64,000 nucleotides of DNA from the NCBI RefSeq assembly GCF_034387475.1, contig NZ_JAXCIL010000002.1:1488001-1552000 (forward strand), written 5' to 3'. Below the pieces are notes generated by a model. That model searched no databases and was not told the DNA's origin. It saw only the letters and a program-made list of their open reading frames with translations. Position numbers and translations under genes: made by a program. The DNA comes from Pseudomonas sp. Teo4. GTDB taxonomy: Bacteria > Pseudomonadota > Gammaproteobacteria > Pseudomonadales > Pseudomonadaceae. This document shows positions 1 to 8,607 of the stretch, piece after piece; the stretch's first letter is position 1; every line of letters starts with the position of its first letter.

Positions 1-157
1 GGCAAGCCGGCTCCCACAGGTTCGATGCAGTTCTCTCGGATGATGCGGCCTCTTTAGGCGTCGGCTTGTCGTGGCGACGAACCGCGGCGATGAGGCCGGT
101 GAATCCACCCAGGTAGCTGCGTCGCTTCGACGAACAAGAATTCAAGGCAGGTAAGAA
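1..157. repeat. REP-type repeat remnants upstream of soxG
   Basis: Bases 1-20 are the inner half of the GGCAAGCCGGCTCCCACAGG repeat that recurs throughout the window. Bases 61-97 match a second repeat type (GTGGCGACGAACCGCGGCGAT) seen again at 37746-37767. No gene is visible here. In sox operons soxA normally ends just before soxG, so the repeat probably sits between operon genes. Confidence 0.6.
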
Positions 158-789
158 ATGAGCGCTATCAACGTCTTCCAGCAAAACCCCGGCACCGATG
201 CCAAGGCTCAGTCGCCACTGCACCACGCCGACCTGGCCAGCCTGGTTGGCAAAGCCGCAAGAACGCAGGCGTGACCCTGCGTGAGAAGAAATTCCTCGGT
301 CACCTGACCATCCGTGGCGATGGCCACGACCCGCAATTCGCCGCAGGCGTACACAAGGCTTTGGGCCTGGAACTGCCAGTGGCTCTGACCGTCGTCGCTA
401 ACGGCGAAATGTCGCTGCAATGGATGGGGCCCGACGAGTGGCTGCTGATTGTCCCAGGCGGTCAGGAGTTCGAAACCGAGCAAAAACTGCGTGCAGCCCT
501 CGAAGGCCTGCACATTCAAGTGGTCAACGTCAGCGGCGGGCAAAGCCTGCTGGAACTGCGCGGCCCTAACGTGCGCGACGTGCTGATGAAGTCCACCAGC
601 TATGATGTTCACCCGAACAACTTCCCGGTGGGCAAGGCTGTCGGCACTGTGTTCGCCAAGTCGCAACTGGTGATCCGCCGCACTGCCGAAGACACCTGGG
701 AACTGGTGGTTCGCCGCAGCTTCTCCGACTACTGGTGGCTGTGGCTGCAGGACGCTTCGGCCGAGTACGGCCTGAGCATCGAAGCCTAA
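158..789 (+). CDS. soxG: Sarcosine oxidase gamma subunit (frameshifted)
   Basis: This is the small subunit of heterotetrameric sarcosine oxidase (SoxBDAG), which oxidatively demethylates sarcosine to glycine and passes the one-carbon unit to tetrahydrofolate in the cytoplasm. The ATG at 158 gives MSAINVFQQNPG and the frame breaks near 258, where GCCGCAAG should read GCCGCCAAG; restoring one C joins it to the remaining residues ending in SIEA. Expected length is about 210 aa, normal for the family. It is followed 12 bp later by purU and then fdhA, the classic order in which the released formyl and formaldehyde units are dealt with. The break looks like a base-loss error, not decay. Confidence 0.93.
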
Positions 790-801
790 GGAGAACAGAA
801 C

Positions 802-1659
802 ATGAGTCGGGCACCGGATACCTGGATTCTCACCGCCGACTGCCCGAGCATGCTCGGCACCGTCGATGTGGTGACGCGTTATCTCTTCGAGCAGCGTTGC
901 TATGTCACGGAGCACCACTCTTTCGATGATCGGCAGTCGGGGCGCTTCTTCATTCGCGTCGAATTCCGTCAGCCGGATGATTTCGACGAAGCCGGTTTCC
1001 GCGCCGGCCTCGCCGAGCGCAGCGATGCGTTTGGCATGACGTTCGAGCTGACCGCGCCCAATCACCGCCCCAAGGTGGTGATCATGGTGTCCAAGGCCGA
1101 CCACTGCTTGAACGACTTGCTGTACCGCCAGCGCATTGGCCAATTGGGCATGGACGTGGTGGCGGTGGTGTCCAACCACCCCGACCTCGAGCCGCTCGCG
1201 CATTGGCACAAGATTCCCTACTACCACTTTGCCCTCGACCCCAATGACAAGCCTGGGCAAGAGCGCAAGGTGTTGAAAGTGATCGAGGAGACCGGCGCCG
1301 AGCTGGTCATTCTCGCCCGTTACATGCAGGTGCTGTCGCCTGAGCTGTGTCGGCGCCTGGACGGCTGGGCGATCAACATTCACCACTCGTTGCTGCCGGG
1401 GTTCAAGGGCGCCAAGCCTTATCACCAGGCGTACAACAAGGGCGTGAAGATGGTCGGTGCCACGGCGCACTACATCAACAACGACCTCGATGAAGGGCCG
1501 ATCATTGCCCAAGGCGTCGAGGTGGTGGACCACAGCCATTACCCCGAAGACCTGATTGCCAAGGGGCGGGATATCGAATGCCTGACTTTGGCGCGAGCGG
1601 TGGGGTATCACATCGAGCGGCGGGTGTTCCTGAACGCTAATCGGACAGTCGTTCTCTGA
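802..1659 (+). CDS. purU: Formyltetrahydrofolate deformylase
   Basis: Hydrolyses 10-formyl-THF to formate and THF, draining one-carbon units produced by sarcosine and glycine-betaine catabolism. The 285-aa frame is intact. An N-terminal ACT-type sensor region (residues about 8-85, starting WILTADCPSMLGTV) precedes the formyltransferase fold, recognisable by INIHHSLLPGFKGAKPYHQA and by the AHYINNDLDEGPII segment that carries the catalytic Asp. The ATG at 802 has a good ribosome site (GGAG, 12 bases upstream). It lies in the soxG-purU-fdhA order, so co-transcription with the sox genes is likely. Length and motifs fit PurU fully. Confidence 0.97.
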   Translation: MSRAPDTWILTADCPSMLGTVDVVTRYLFEQRCYVTEHHSFDDRQSGRFFIRVEFRQPDDFDEAGFRAGLAERSDAFGMTFELTAPNHRPKVVIMVSKADHCLNDLLYRQRIGQLGMDVVAVVSNHPDLEPLAHWHKIPYYHFALDPNDKPGQERKVLKVIEETGAELVILARYMQVLSPELCRRLDGWAINIHHSLLPGFKGAKPYHQAYNKGVKMVGATAHYINNDLDEGPIIAQGVEVVDHSHYPEDLIAKGRDIECLTLARAVGYHIERRVFLNANRTVVL

Positions 1660-1664
1660 CTCTT

Positions 1665-1769
1665 GGGGCTGCTGCGCAGCCCATCGCAGGCTACGCCAGC
1701 TCCCACGAGCAATGCTCCTGCGCATCCGTGGGAGCTGGCGTAGCCTGCGATGGGCCGCACAGCGGCCCC
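1665..1769. repeat. Inverted repeat pair (BIME-like) between purU and fdhA
   Basis: Two perfectly complementary 28-bp arms, 1680-1707 and 1727-1754 (CCCATCGCAGG...CCCACG and its reverse complement), are extended outward by imperfect GGGGC-GCTG arms to 1665 and 1769. It can fold as a long hairpin just after purU and may stop or stabilise the purU transcript. The sequence differs from the other REP classes in the window. Confidence 0.8.
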
Positions 1770-1928
1770 TAAATGCCCCGCCGCTAACAGACATCCCTCT
1801 GTCGCATCCAGTCAGCGCCTTTGCGCTTATCCGGCCCACAATTCCCTGCATTCCAGTAACACAAGCCGCCCATGGACGGCGGCGCTTCAACCAACGCTGC
1901 ATAAATACAAATCAAGCGAGGTAAGAGC

Positions 1929-3127
1929 ATGTCTGGCAATCGTGGAGTGGTGTATCTCGGCTCGGGCAAGGTCGAGGTGCAGAAAATCGACTACCCGAAA
2001 ATGCAGGACCCACGCGGCAAGAAGATCGAGCACGGCGTGATCCTCAAGGTGGTCTCCACTAACATTTGCGGCTCCGACCAGCACATGGTCCGCGGCCGCA
2101 CCACTGCTCAGGTCGGCCTGGTCCTGGGCCACGAGATTACCGGTGAGGTAATCGAAAAAGGCCGTGATGTAGAGCACCTGCAGATCGGCGACCTGGTTTC
2201 GGTACCGTTCAACGTCGCCTGTGGCCGCTGCCGCTCCTGCAAAGAGATGCACACCGGCGTGTGCCTCACCGTCAACCCGGCCCGTGCCGGTGGCGCTTAC
2301 GGTTACGTCGACATGGGCGACTGGACCGGCGGCCAGGCCGAATACGTGCTGGTGCCATACGCCGACTTCAACCTGCTGAAACTGCCGAACCGCGACAAGG
2401 CCATGGAGAAAATCCGTGACCTGACCTGCCTGTCCGACATTCTGCCGACCGGTTATCACGGTGCCGTCACGGCGGGCGTTGGCCCGGGCAGCACCGTTTA
2501 CGTTGCTGGCGCTGGCCCGGTTGGCTTGGCGGCCGCTGCCTCGGCTCGCCTGCTGGGCGCTGCCTGCGTCATCGTCGGTGACCTCAACCCGGCTCGTCTG
2601 GCTCACGCCAAGGCGCAGGGCTTTGAAGTGGTCGACCTGTCCAAGGACGCCCCGCTGCACGAGCAGATCATCGACATCCTCGGTGAGCCGGAAGTGGACT
2701 GCGCCGTCGACGCCGTTGGCTTCGAGGCCCGTGGCCATGGCCATGAAGGTGCCAAGCATGAGGCCCCGGCCACCGTGCTGAACTCGCTGATGCAAGTGAC
2801 CCGCGTGGCCGGCAAGATCGGTATTCCGGCCTGTACGTGACCGAAGACCCGGGTGCTGTAGATGCGGCGGCCAAGATTGGTGCGCTGAGCATTCGCTTTG
2901 GTCTGGGTTGGGCGAAGTCGCACAGCTTCCACACTGGGCAAACTCCAGTGATGAAGTACAACCGTGCGCTGATGCAGGCGATCATGTGGGATCGGATCAA
3001 CATCGCCGAAGTTGTGGGCGTGCAGGTGATTAGCCTGGATCAGGCGCCGGAAGGGTATGGCGAGTTTGATGCCGGGGTACCGAAGAAGTTTGTGATTGAT
3101 CCGCATAAGACGTTTAGCGCGGCTTGA
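1929..3127 (+). CDS. fdhA: Glutathione-independent formaldehyde dehydrogenase (frameshifted)
   Basis: Zinc-dependent, NAD-dependent oxidation of formaldehyde to formate without a thiol cofactor, a medium-chain dehydrogenase. The start at 1929 follows GAGGTAAGAGC. Visible motifs are the catalytic zinc site NICGSDQHM, the GHE segment (LGHEITGEV), the structural zinc cysteines in CGRCRSCKEMHTGVC and the Rossmann stretch VAGAGPVGLAAAA. The frame breaks at about 2829, where ATTCCGGCCTG should read ATTCCGGGCCTG (GIPGLYV); with one G restored the protein is 399 aa, the usual FdhA length, ending HKTFSAA. It detoxifies formaldehyde released by sarcosine oxidase. A strong terminator follows immediately. 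Confidence 0.95.
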
Positions 3128-3138
3128 TGGCTCAAAGT

Positions 3139-3173
3139 TAAAAAAAGCCCCTCATGATGAGGGGCTTTTTTTG
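3139..3173. terminator. Bidirectional rho-independent terminator
   Basis: A-run, then GCCCCTCATGATGAGGGGC, then T-run: a near-perfect hairpin with A/T tails on both sides. It separates fdhA (+) from the convergent Rhs-core gene (-) and can serve both. Confidence 0.92.
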
Positions 3174-3216
3174 CTGGCTAACGTTGTTCTAATGCCTTGA
3201 CTGTTTGCTCTGGCGC

Positions 3217-3918
3217 TCATTTTCTGCTGCTTGGCTGACGGGTCCAGATGAGTTCTTCAAGTGAACGCTTTTTAGGCGCGGGCGGACGGGTAATTTCGCA
3301 CATCCTAGTTGAGCTAGATATAAGGCCGCTGCTCATCCTCCGCCTAGGGGGAGGTGACGGCAGTCTTTTGCTAGCAAGCCAATCAATCATGTCCGCTTTT
3401 GGCGCCGTCTTGAAAAAAGACCGAAAAATACGATTAAACAAGGTTCGTAGCAAATTTATGATGAAGTGCCCGCTGGGATCAATGTTGTTCACAGGGTCAC
3501 CCTCACAGTAGGAATAAGCATTAATGCCGCCTTTTCCGAAGGGGCTAAGGTTATCAGGTGAGCCGAAGCGCATCAGCGTTGGGTAGTGCGAACGGTAGCC
3601 GTTCCCTAGAAGATAAGCACCCAATATCGCGTCACCTGGCTGACCGTTGAAGCCAAGCAACGTGGCGGGTGATGGGATGGTTGGGTCATGCCCATATACC
3701 GAATGGATGTGGGGTTCCTTTTCGTTGATATCTTCAACGCCTAGCACAGATCCTTTGTTATCAGTAACAAGCAAACCAATGGTCTCTGCTCCTGTTGTCC
3801 GCAGTTCAGCCAAAGGACATGCTCGTGGCGGAGAATTGTGCGGTTGTGCTCCTTGCCTCACGGTAGTGAGCTTGCCATTTTGGTAGAAGAAAAGTGACCG
3901 GTTCAGTGATTTTTCCAT
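3217..3918 (-). CDS. Short orphan RHS-core protein 1
   Basis: A 233-aa intact protein with a single RHS-repeat-associated core (residues about 86-151: LLGFNGQ, YLLGNGYR, RFGSPDNLSPFGKGG, NAYSYCEGDPVNNIDPSGH) and none of the long YD-repeat shell that full Rhs proteins have. The N-terminus has FYQNGKLTT, echoed in the second copy at 5.2-6.1 kb. After DPSGH comes an 82-residue variable tail rich in Arg, Ser and Pro that I do not recognise. In full-size Rhs proteins the segment after this core is a toxin; whether this tail is toxic is unknown. No same-strand immunity-sized gene follows; only a terminator lies downstream. AGAG upstream of the ATG may be the ribosome site. Its lower GC and accessory setting suggest acquisition by transfer. 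Confidence 0.8.
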   Translation of the reverse strand: MEKSLNRSLFFYQNGKLTTVRQGAQPHNSPPRACPLAELRTTGAETIGLLVTDNKGSVLGVEDINEKEPHIHSVYGHDPTIPSPATLLGFNGQPGDAILGAYLLGNGYRSHYPTLMRFGSPDNLSPFGKGGINAYSYCEGDPVNNIDPSGHFIINLLRTLFNRIFRSFFKTAPKADMIDWLASKRLPSPPPRRRMSSGLISSSTRMCEITRPPAPKKRSLEELIWTRQPSSRK

Positions 3919-4019
3919 GATTCAGATCTCTTGCAGCACAAAACGAGTGGTGTTGATCTGTTAGCCATTCTGAACGACTGCTGGGAAGATGAAACTGGCA
4001 TATATATCAGGTACTACCC

Positions 4020-4282
4020 TCAGCGCATCATGCCCAATTCGGCATCATCCAACAGCGCCTTGGCCAAGGCGCTCAGGTAGTGGGACGCCCAGATCAGTTG
4101 CTGGTCATTCTCCATCACGCCGGTCAGGTCATTTCGCGCACATAGCCCATCAGCTCGGAGGCTTGTTCCCGTGCATGCTGGCAAGGAATGCCTGGGGCAA
4201 TGCAGAACAAAGGCTGGGTGTGGTCTTCGCCCTGATAGAAGAAGGTTTTGCCCACGGTGGTCTTGTCGTCGTCGGTTGTCAT
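4020..4282 (-). CDS. DUF3077-type small protein (frameshifted)
   Basis: The ATG at 4282 opens MTTDDDKTTVGKTFFYQGED, runs through PLFCIAPGIPCQHAREQASELMGYVREM, and breaks near 4132. One missing base restores DLTGVMENDQQLIWASHYLSALAKALLDDAELGMMR. The total is about 87 aa. The pattern (F-x-V-x-PGIPxxxAxExAsxLL, then WASHYLSAMAKAL) is that of DUF3077, a Pseudomonas family of small cytoplasmic proteins of unknown function, as far as I remember it. A REP pair lies between it and the next small gene on the same strand, and an orphan Rhs gene lies downstream. No function is assigned. Confidence 0.7.
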
Positions 4283-4313
4283 TGTTCAATCTCCCTGAAA
4301 GTCTTCTGCAGCC

Positions 4314-4417
4314 TGGTCTGGCCTCATCGCCGGTAAGCCGGCTCCCACAGGACAGCGCGGACTTGAAAACGATGAAACACCTGTGGGAGCCGGCTTGCCG
4401 GCGATGAGGCCAGACCA
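4314..4417. repeat. REP pair (CCGGCAAGCCGGCTCCCACAGG class)
   Basis: Arms 4314-4350 and 4381-4417 are near-perfect reverse complements (left copy GGTAAGCCGG, right copy CCGGCTTGCC) with about 30 bp between them. It lies between the two small minus-strand genes. Confidence 0.9.
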
Positions 4418-4437
4418 GACAACACCTGGCTTGAGCC

Positions 4438-4680
4438 CTAGTGCAGCGTCCGCGGCTCCGCCGGCATCTGCACCTGGACCAAAGCCGTCTCAAGCAACAT
4501 CCGCAGCGTTTCAAGCTCATGCAGCGTGGCCATCATCAGTATCGAGACCGGTGACTTGGGCTGCAGCAGAATGGCCTGATGCGCGACGGTTTGCGCGCAC
4601 AGCGCGTAGTCTGTGGCCTGGATGAGGGTGTCTTCGAGGGAATGGGAATTGTGGGGTGGATCGGGGACAACTTTCAGCAT
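4438..4680 (-). CDS. Small hypothetical protein next to DUF3077 gene
   Basis: An 80-aa intact frame starting MLKVVPDPPHN at 4680, with GAGG eight to eleven bases upstream of the ATG, and ending QMPAEPRTLH. It contains a predicted helical stretch (residues about 20-70) with regularly spaced Leu and Ala (ALCAQTVAHQAILLQPKSPV, LHELETLRMLLETAL). It has no signal peptide or membrane segment. The M-x-K-V-x-PDPP opening resembles DUF6124-type Pseudomonas proteins, but I am not sure of the family. An upstream extension of the same frame to 4851 looks non-coding. Function unknown; the position suggests it may be co-transcribed with the DUF3077 gene. Confidence 0.65.
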   Translation of the reverse strand: MLKVVPDPPHNSHSLEDTLIQATDYALCAQTVAHQAILLQPKSPVSILMMATLHELETLRMLLETALVQVQMPAEPRTLH

Positions 4681-5181
4681 GGTGAAAACCTCTGTCGGTT
4701 GGGCCAACACCCTTGCTGTCAAACAAATGGGTGGTAGCTGCACGCGGGTTGACAGACCGGTCGACAGAGTGAACCCGGCGCACACGAGGTGCCCCACGCA
4801 CAGCCACCATAGAGGTGAGCCATCACGCGACTGTCGAAATCGGCCTGTCAAAGCCGGTCGTTGATGAGCAACGACCGCCCGAGACTAGAGCGCAACCCAG
4901 GTCATCGCAATGGCTTAAGAGGGTAGCGAGTATGTTTCGGAAACGTCCTACAAGGAATAGGTGAAACCTCAAAAAATTATGGGTAAGTCAGCAGAGCCAA
5001 ACGCCGGAGGGAGATAGCGAGCTTGATGTGCGCGTGCTGAAGGACGTTGTAATTTATTTGCACAACTCCTTCAGCACAGCTTGAGGGTGGTGAGCCAAGA
5101 GCTATTATTTCTGACTCTTGGTTGACGTCAAAAATGTCTTATGAGGTCTAAATTAGAGCGCGGACTTCCTGCGGTGCTTGT
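4681..5181. other. 500-bp intergenic stretch with two hairpins, no gene seen
   Basis: I see no convincing coding frame here. The stretch holds a strong hairpin at 5034-5077 (arms GTGCTGAAGGA and TCCTTCAGCAC, continued inward by GTTGT/ACAAC around an AT-rich loop) and a weaker one at 5095-5121 (CCAAGAG/CTCTTGG). The base composition is lower in GC than the housekeeping genes. The hairpins could end transcription of the Rhs gene to the right or belong to a small RNA; neither can be decided from the sequence. Confidence 0.5.
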
Positions 5182-6140
5182 TTACTTTTCACGAATCGCC
5201 TTAAGTAGATAGACAAGTCCGAATATAGTGCCGGGTACTATTAAGAAGCCCAGCAAATGTAGGCCTGTCGAGAGAGTACCGTCGCCTCTGCCTGACTTAA
5301 ACGAAACGTGCTCAGCAGTACGCTTTTGAGTGGTGTTGAGCCCTGAAGGCTGAGTGCCCGGCATGGGGTTGCTGTTTGAGGGTGTATGGCTTGCGCCAAT
5401 GACGCCGTCAGAGAGCGACTACTGTTGCGCTGCAGGGCAGGAACTACGCTACCTTGCGGAAGAATTGTTGCAGGTTTTGCACTCTTTTGGAATGTGGCAA
5501 ACGTTTGAGCTTTGTTGTACAGCTGTCGTAGACTTTTATCAGCAGGGACAGGATTTCTACTGATCCCGCTGGTGGCGAAGTTAATGGCTCTGCCAGTGTT
5601 TTTGAGTGCTGAAGATCTAAGGCTTCTAAATAGATTCTGGAAAAACTGACCTGTAGGGTCGTGGCGATTTATTGGGTCCCCTTCACAATAAGCGTACGCA
5701 TTCAGGCTACCCTCATCGAAAGGACTAAGTATGTCCGGGCTACAGAATCGTCTTGTTTTTGTGCTGTACAAACGGCGCCCATTACCCAGAGAGTAGCCTT
5801 TGGTTACAGGGTCACGCCGTTGGCCATTGAATCCTAATAGTGCTTTCATTTCACTGTCGAGCCTATGGCCGTAGGGTGCATAGGCCATAGGGGCATTCGC
5901 GATGCCCAGAATCGAGTTCGCAAGGTCAACTCGCAGCATTTTGGCATTGTTTGCCTGTCCGTGTTGAACGAGAGCAGTTTCGTTAGCCCACAAAACATGG
6001 CGGTTACCCTGCGCAGTAACTTCTGTTGCTAATTGGTCGTTTTGGTAGAAATGATGGGCACTGTTGGCGGCAGGTTGCGTTTGAATATGTTCTGGCTGGT
6101 TGGGGTTCTGTATGTTCTGGAACACGTGATTGTGGCTCAT
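5182..6140 (-). CDS. Short orphan RHS-core protein 2 (frameshifted)
   Basis: The ATG at 6140 (AGGA nine bases before it) starts MSHNHVFQNIQNPNQPEH. FYQNDQLATEV near residue 31 matches the first copy. The RHS core spans about residues 88-164 (APYGHR, LLGFNGQRRDPVTKGYSLGN, RRFCSPDILSPFDEGSLNAY, CEGDPINRHDPTGQ). The frame breaks near 5412. With one base restored the tail continues SDGVIGASHTPSNSNPM and ends with a hydrophobic segment (LHLLGFLIVPGTIFGLVYLL) before KAIREK, giving about 319 aa. The uncorrected frame would instead stop at 5241. The C-terminal membrane-like helix is unlike the tail of copy 1. No long YD-repeat region and no evident immunity gene follow. Confidence 0.72.
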
Positions 6141-6343
6141 AATTGCTGTCCTGAAATTTGAGCGATTTCGCACTACTCTGCGCGCCAACTCCAGCAGCAA
6201 CAACTAGCAGTTTTATCAGGTAAGGGGATTTCGGGGAATGGCTGGTAACCCGATCATCTCCGATGATTGAGTGGAACAATCCCCCAAACCACTAGTCAAA
6301 AGCCTCGTTTCCCAGGCCATCCCGGCCCACGAGGTCCCTCCCG

Positions 6344-6936
6344 ATGAAAGCATTCACCCTGGCAACCCTGATGACCCTGGCCGCAAGCCCGGTGTTCGCC
6401 TTCAACCTGAGCGACGCCGCCAATGCCGTATCGGCCATGCAGAGCCAGAATCAGACCCAGAATCAGACCCAGCAGACCCAGGTGCAGGCACCCGAGGCGC
6501 AGGCCAATTTGCTCAACACATTGGGCAGCGAACTGAAGATCACCCCGGAACAAGCCGTGGGTGGGGCGGGGGCGATGCTGGGGTTGGCGCGTAACAACCT
6601 GAGCGGCGACGACTTGGCCAGCTGACCAAGGCCGTGCCTGGGCTTGACCTGTTGGCAGGTGCCAGCGCGTTGGGTGGGCTGAGTGGTTTGGGTGAGTTGC
6701 TGGGCAAGAACAGTGAGAACCCGTCGGCCTTGAGCAATGCCCTGGGCAACGACGTGCAGAATCGCAGCGACCTGGACACCGCCTTCAAGGCGCTGGGCAT
6801 GGATACTGGGATGATCGGGCAGTTTGCTCCGCTGATTCTTTCGTACCTTGGCCAGCAGGGGATTGCCGGGTCGTTGTTGCAGAACCTGGGTAGCCTGTGG
6901 ACAACCCCGGCGGTGGCTGCCGTACCTTCCGTCTAA
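6344..6936 (+). CDS. Secreted DUF2780 family protein (frameshifted)
   Basis: MKAFTLATLMTLAASPVFA is a clear signal peptide ending at an AxA-like site (cleavage about residue 19). A Gln/Asn/Thr repeat follows (NQTQNQTQQTQ, residues about 36-46), then a Gly/Leu/Ala-rich domain of the DUF2780 type (LLNTLGSELKITPEQAVGGAGAMLGLA; LLGKNSENPSALSNALGND; FAPLILSYLGQQG). The frame breaks near 6618: GACTTGGCCAGCTGA needs one base to read DLGQLTKAVPGLDLL. Restored length is about 197 aa. DUF2780 proteins are periplasmic or cell-surface proteins of unknown function. The gene stands alone with a REP pair after it. Confidence 0.8.
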
Positions 6937-6951
6937 AGGCCTGGCGGGGCC

Positions 6952-7026
6952 CCTGTGGGAGCGGGTTTACCCGCGAAAGCGTAGGTGAATTCGCCGACGT
7001 CTTCGCGGGTAAACCCGCTCCACAGG
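6952..7026. repeat. REP pair (CGCGGGTAAACCCGCTCCCACAGG class)
   Basis: Arms 6952-6977 (CCTGTGGGAGCGGGTTTACC...) and 7002-7026 are reverse complements except that the right arm has CTCCACAGG where other copies have CTCCCACAGG, a one-base loss of the same kind seen in the genes nearby. Confidence 0.88.
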
Positions 7027-7038
7027 GAGGCGCGCTGT

Positions 7039-8387
7039 TCAAGCGGTCTCGGAGAAGTCGACAAGCTGCATTGGCCGACGGAAGCCCGCGGTAAGTACAG
7101 CCAGGTAAGCCAGCCCCAGGGCGAACCAGCACAACCCAATCACCAATGTCAGCGCCGACAGGCTGGTCCACAGCCACAACGTAAGGCTCAATCCCACCAA
7201 CGGCACCACGCCATAGCACAGCAGCCCCTTGAGGTTGCGCTGAGCGCCGTCGCCCATCAGGTGCGTCTTCACCACCGCCAGGTTCACCGCCGAGAATGCC
7301 ACCAGCGCGCCAAAGCTGATCAGCGAGGCCAGGGTAGACAGGTCGATCACCAGCGCCAGCAGTGAAAACGCCGACACCAGCAAAATGGCAAACACTGGCG
7401 TGCCAAAGCGCGGCGACAGGTAGCCGAAGCTGCGCTGCGGCAGCACGTTGTCGCGGCCCATGGTGAACAGGATGCGCGACACTGCCGCCTGCGAGGCCAA
7501 CGCCGAACCCAGACTGCCGGCGACATAGGCGGCGGTGAAGAAGTTGGTCAGGAACTGCCCACCCGCCTTGAACATCACCTCGTTGGCCGCCGCATCGGCG
7601 TTGGCGAAGCTGCTGCCCGGCAGCACCAGCTGGCTTACATAGGCCAGAACTGTGAACAGCAAGCCGGCGAACAGAGTGGTGAGGATGATCGCCCGAGGCA
7701 CGTCGCGGCGGGCGTCGCGGCATTCCTCGGCCAAGGTCGAGACGGCGTCGAAACCGAGGAACGACAGGCACAACACCGCAGCGCCCGCCATCAGGTGGCC
7801 GAAGCCTGGCTTGCTATCGTCGCCCAGCAGCGGCGACAGCAGGTCGAGAGGCTGGCCCGCCAAGGTTTTGCACGACAGCGCGACGAACACGCCGATGAAC
7901 ACGATCTGCGCGCCGACGATCAGGTTGCTGGTCTTGGCCACCGAGTTGATGCCGACCACATTGAGCAGGGTCACCAGCGCGATCGAGGCGAGCACGAAGG
8001 CCCAGGCGGGTACCGCCGGGAACGCGATGTTGAGGAACAGGCCGATCAGCAGGTAGTTGATCATCGGCAGGAACAGGTAATCGAGCAGCAGCGACCAACC
8101 GGCGAGGAAGCCTGCGTTAGGGCCGAAGGCCATGTTGGTGTAGGAATACGCCGAGCCCGCGACCGGGAAGCGCTTGACCATGAAGCTGTAGGAAGTGGCG
8201 GTGAACAGCATGGCCAGCAGGGTGACCAGATAGGCCCCGGCGGTGCGGCCTCCGGTGATTTCGGTGACGATGCCGTAGGTGGTGAAGATGGTCAGCGGGA
8301 CCATGTACACCAGGCCGAAGAACACCAGGGCGGGTAGGCCAGGACGCGGCGGAGTTGGGCGGGGGCGGAGCTAGGTTGGTTGGCCAT
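7039..8387 (-). CDS. APC-family amino acid/putrescine permease (frameshifted)
   Basis: Inner-membrane transporter of the amino acid-polyamine-cation family, about 449 aa with some 12 hydrophobic helices. The true start is the ATG at 8387 (MANQPSSAPAQLRRVL); the frame breaks near 8340, where CTGGCC should be CTGGGCC, restoring GLPALVFFGLVYMVPLTIFT. The region TTYGIVTEITGGRTAGAYLV and the helix with SYSFMVKRFPVAGSAYSYTN are characteristic of APC permeases and closest in my memory to PuuP-like putrescine importers; FLGFDAVSTLAEECRDARRD is the conserved helix 6 and loop. Substrate specificity cannot be fixed from sequence alone. It appears monocistronic. Confidence 0.85.
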
Positions 8388-8519
8388 CGATCGATCCAGG
8401 CATTTTTGTAGTTGTGCTTTGGTCGATTTTTATCCAGCTAGGTGGGTGATGACAAAAAAGTAATCCTTATGCTGATTATTAGCCTGGGTTTTAATTGGGT
8501 TTTTTATAGTGGGTTTACT

Positions 8520-8600
8520 GGCCCTATCGTCGGCAAGCCGGCTCCTACAGGTATTGCGCCGATCTCAACTTTGTGGGAACCGGCTTGCCGGCGATAGGCC
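8520..8600. repeat. REP pair (CCGGCAAGCCGGCTCCTACAGG class)
   Basis: Left arm GGCCCTATCGTCGGCAAGCC, right arm ending GGCTTGCCGGCGATAGGCC, separated by about 20 bp. It lies between the permease promoter side and the 3' end of the acyltransferase gene. Confidence 0.88.
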
Positions 8601-8607
8601 ATGAGCC

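Noticed and set aside
208..1902. 564-codon open frame on the minus strand opposite soxG-purU
   Set aside because: It is the antisense shadow of purU in GC-rich DNA, with His/Arg/Gln-rich composition and no family resemblance.
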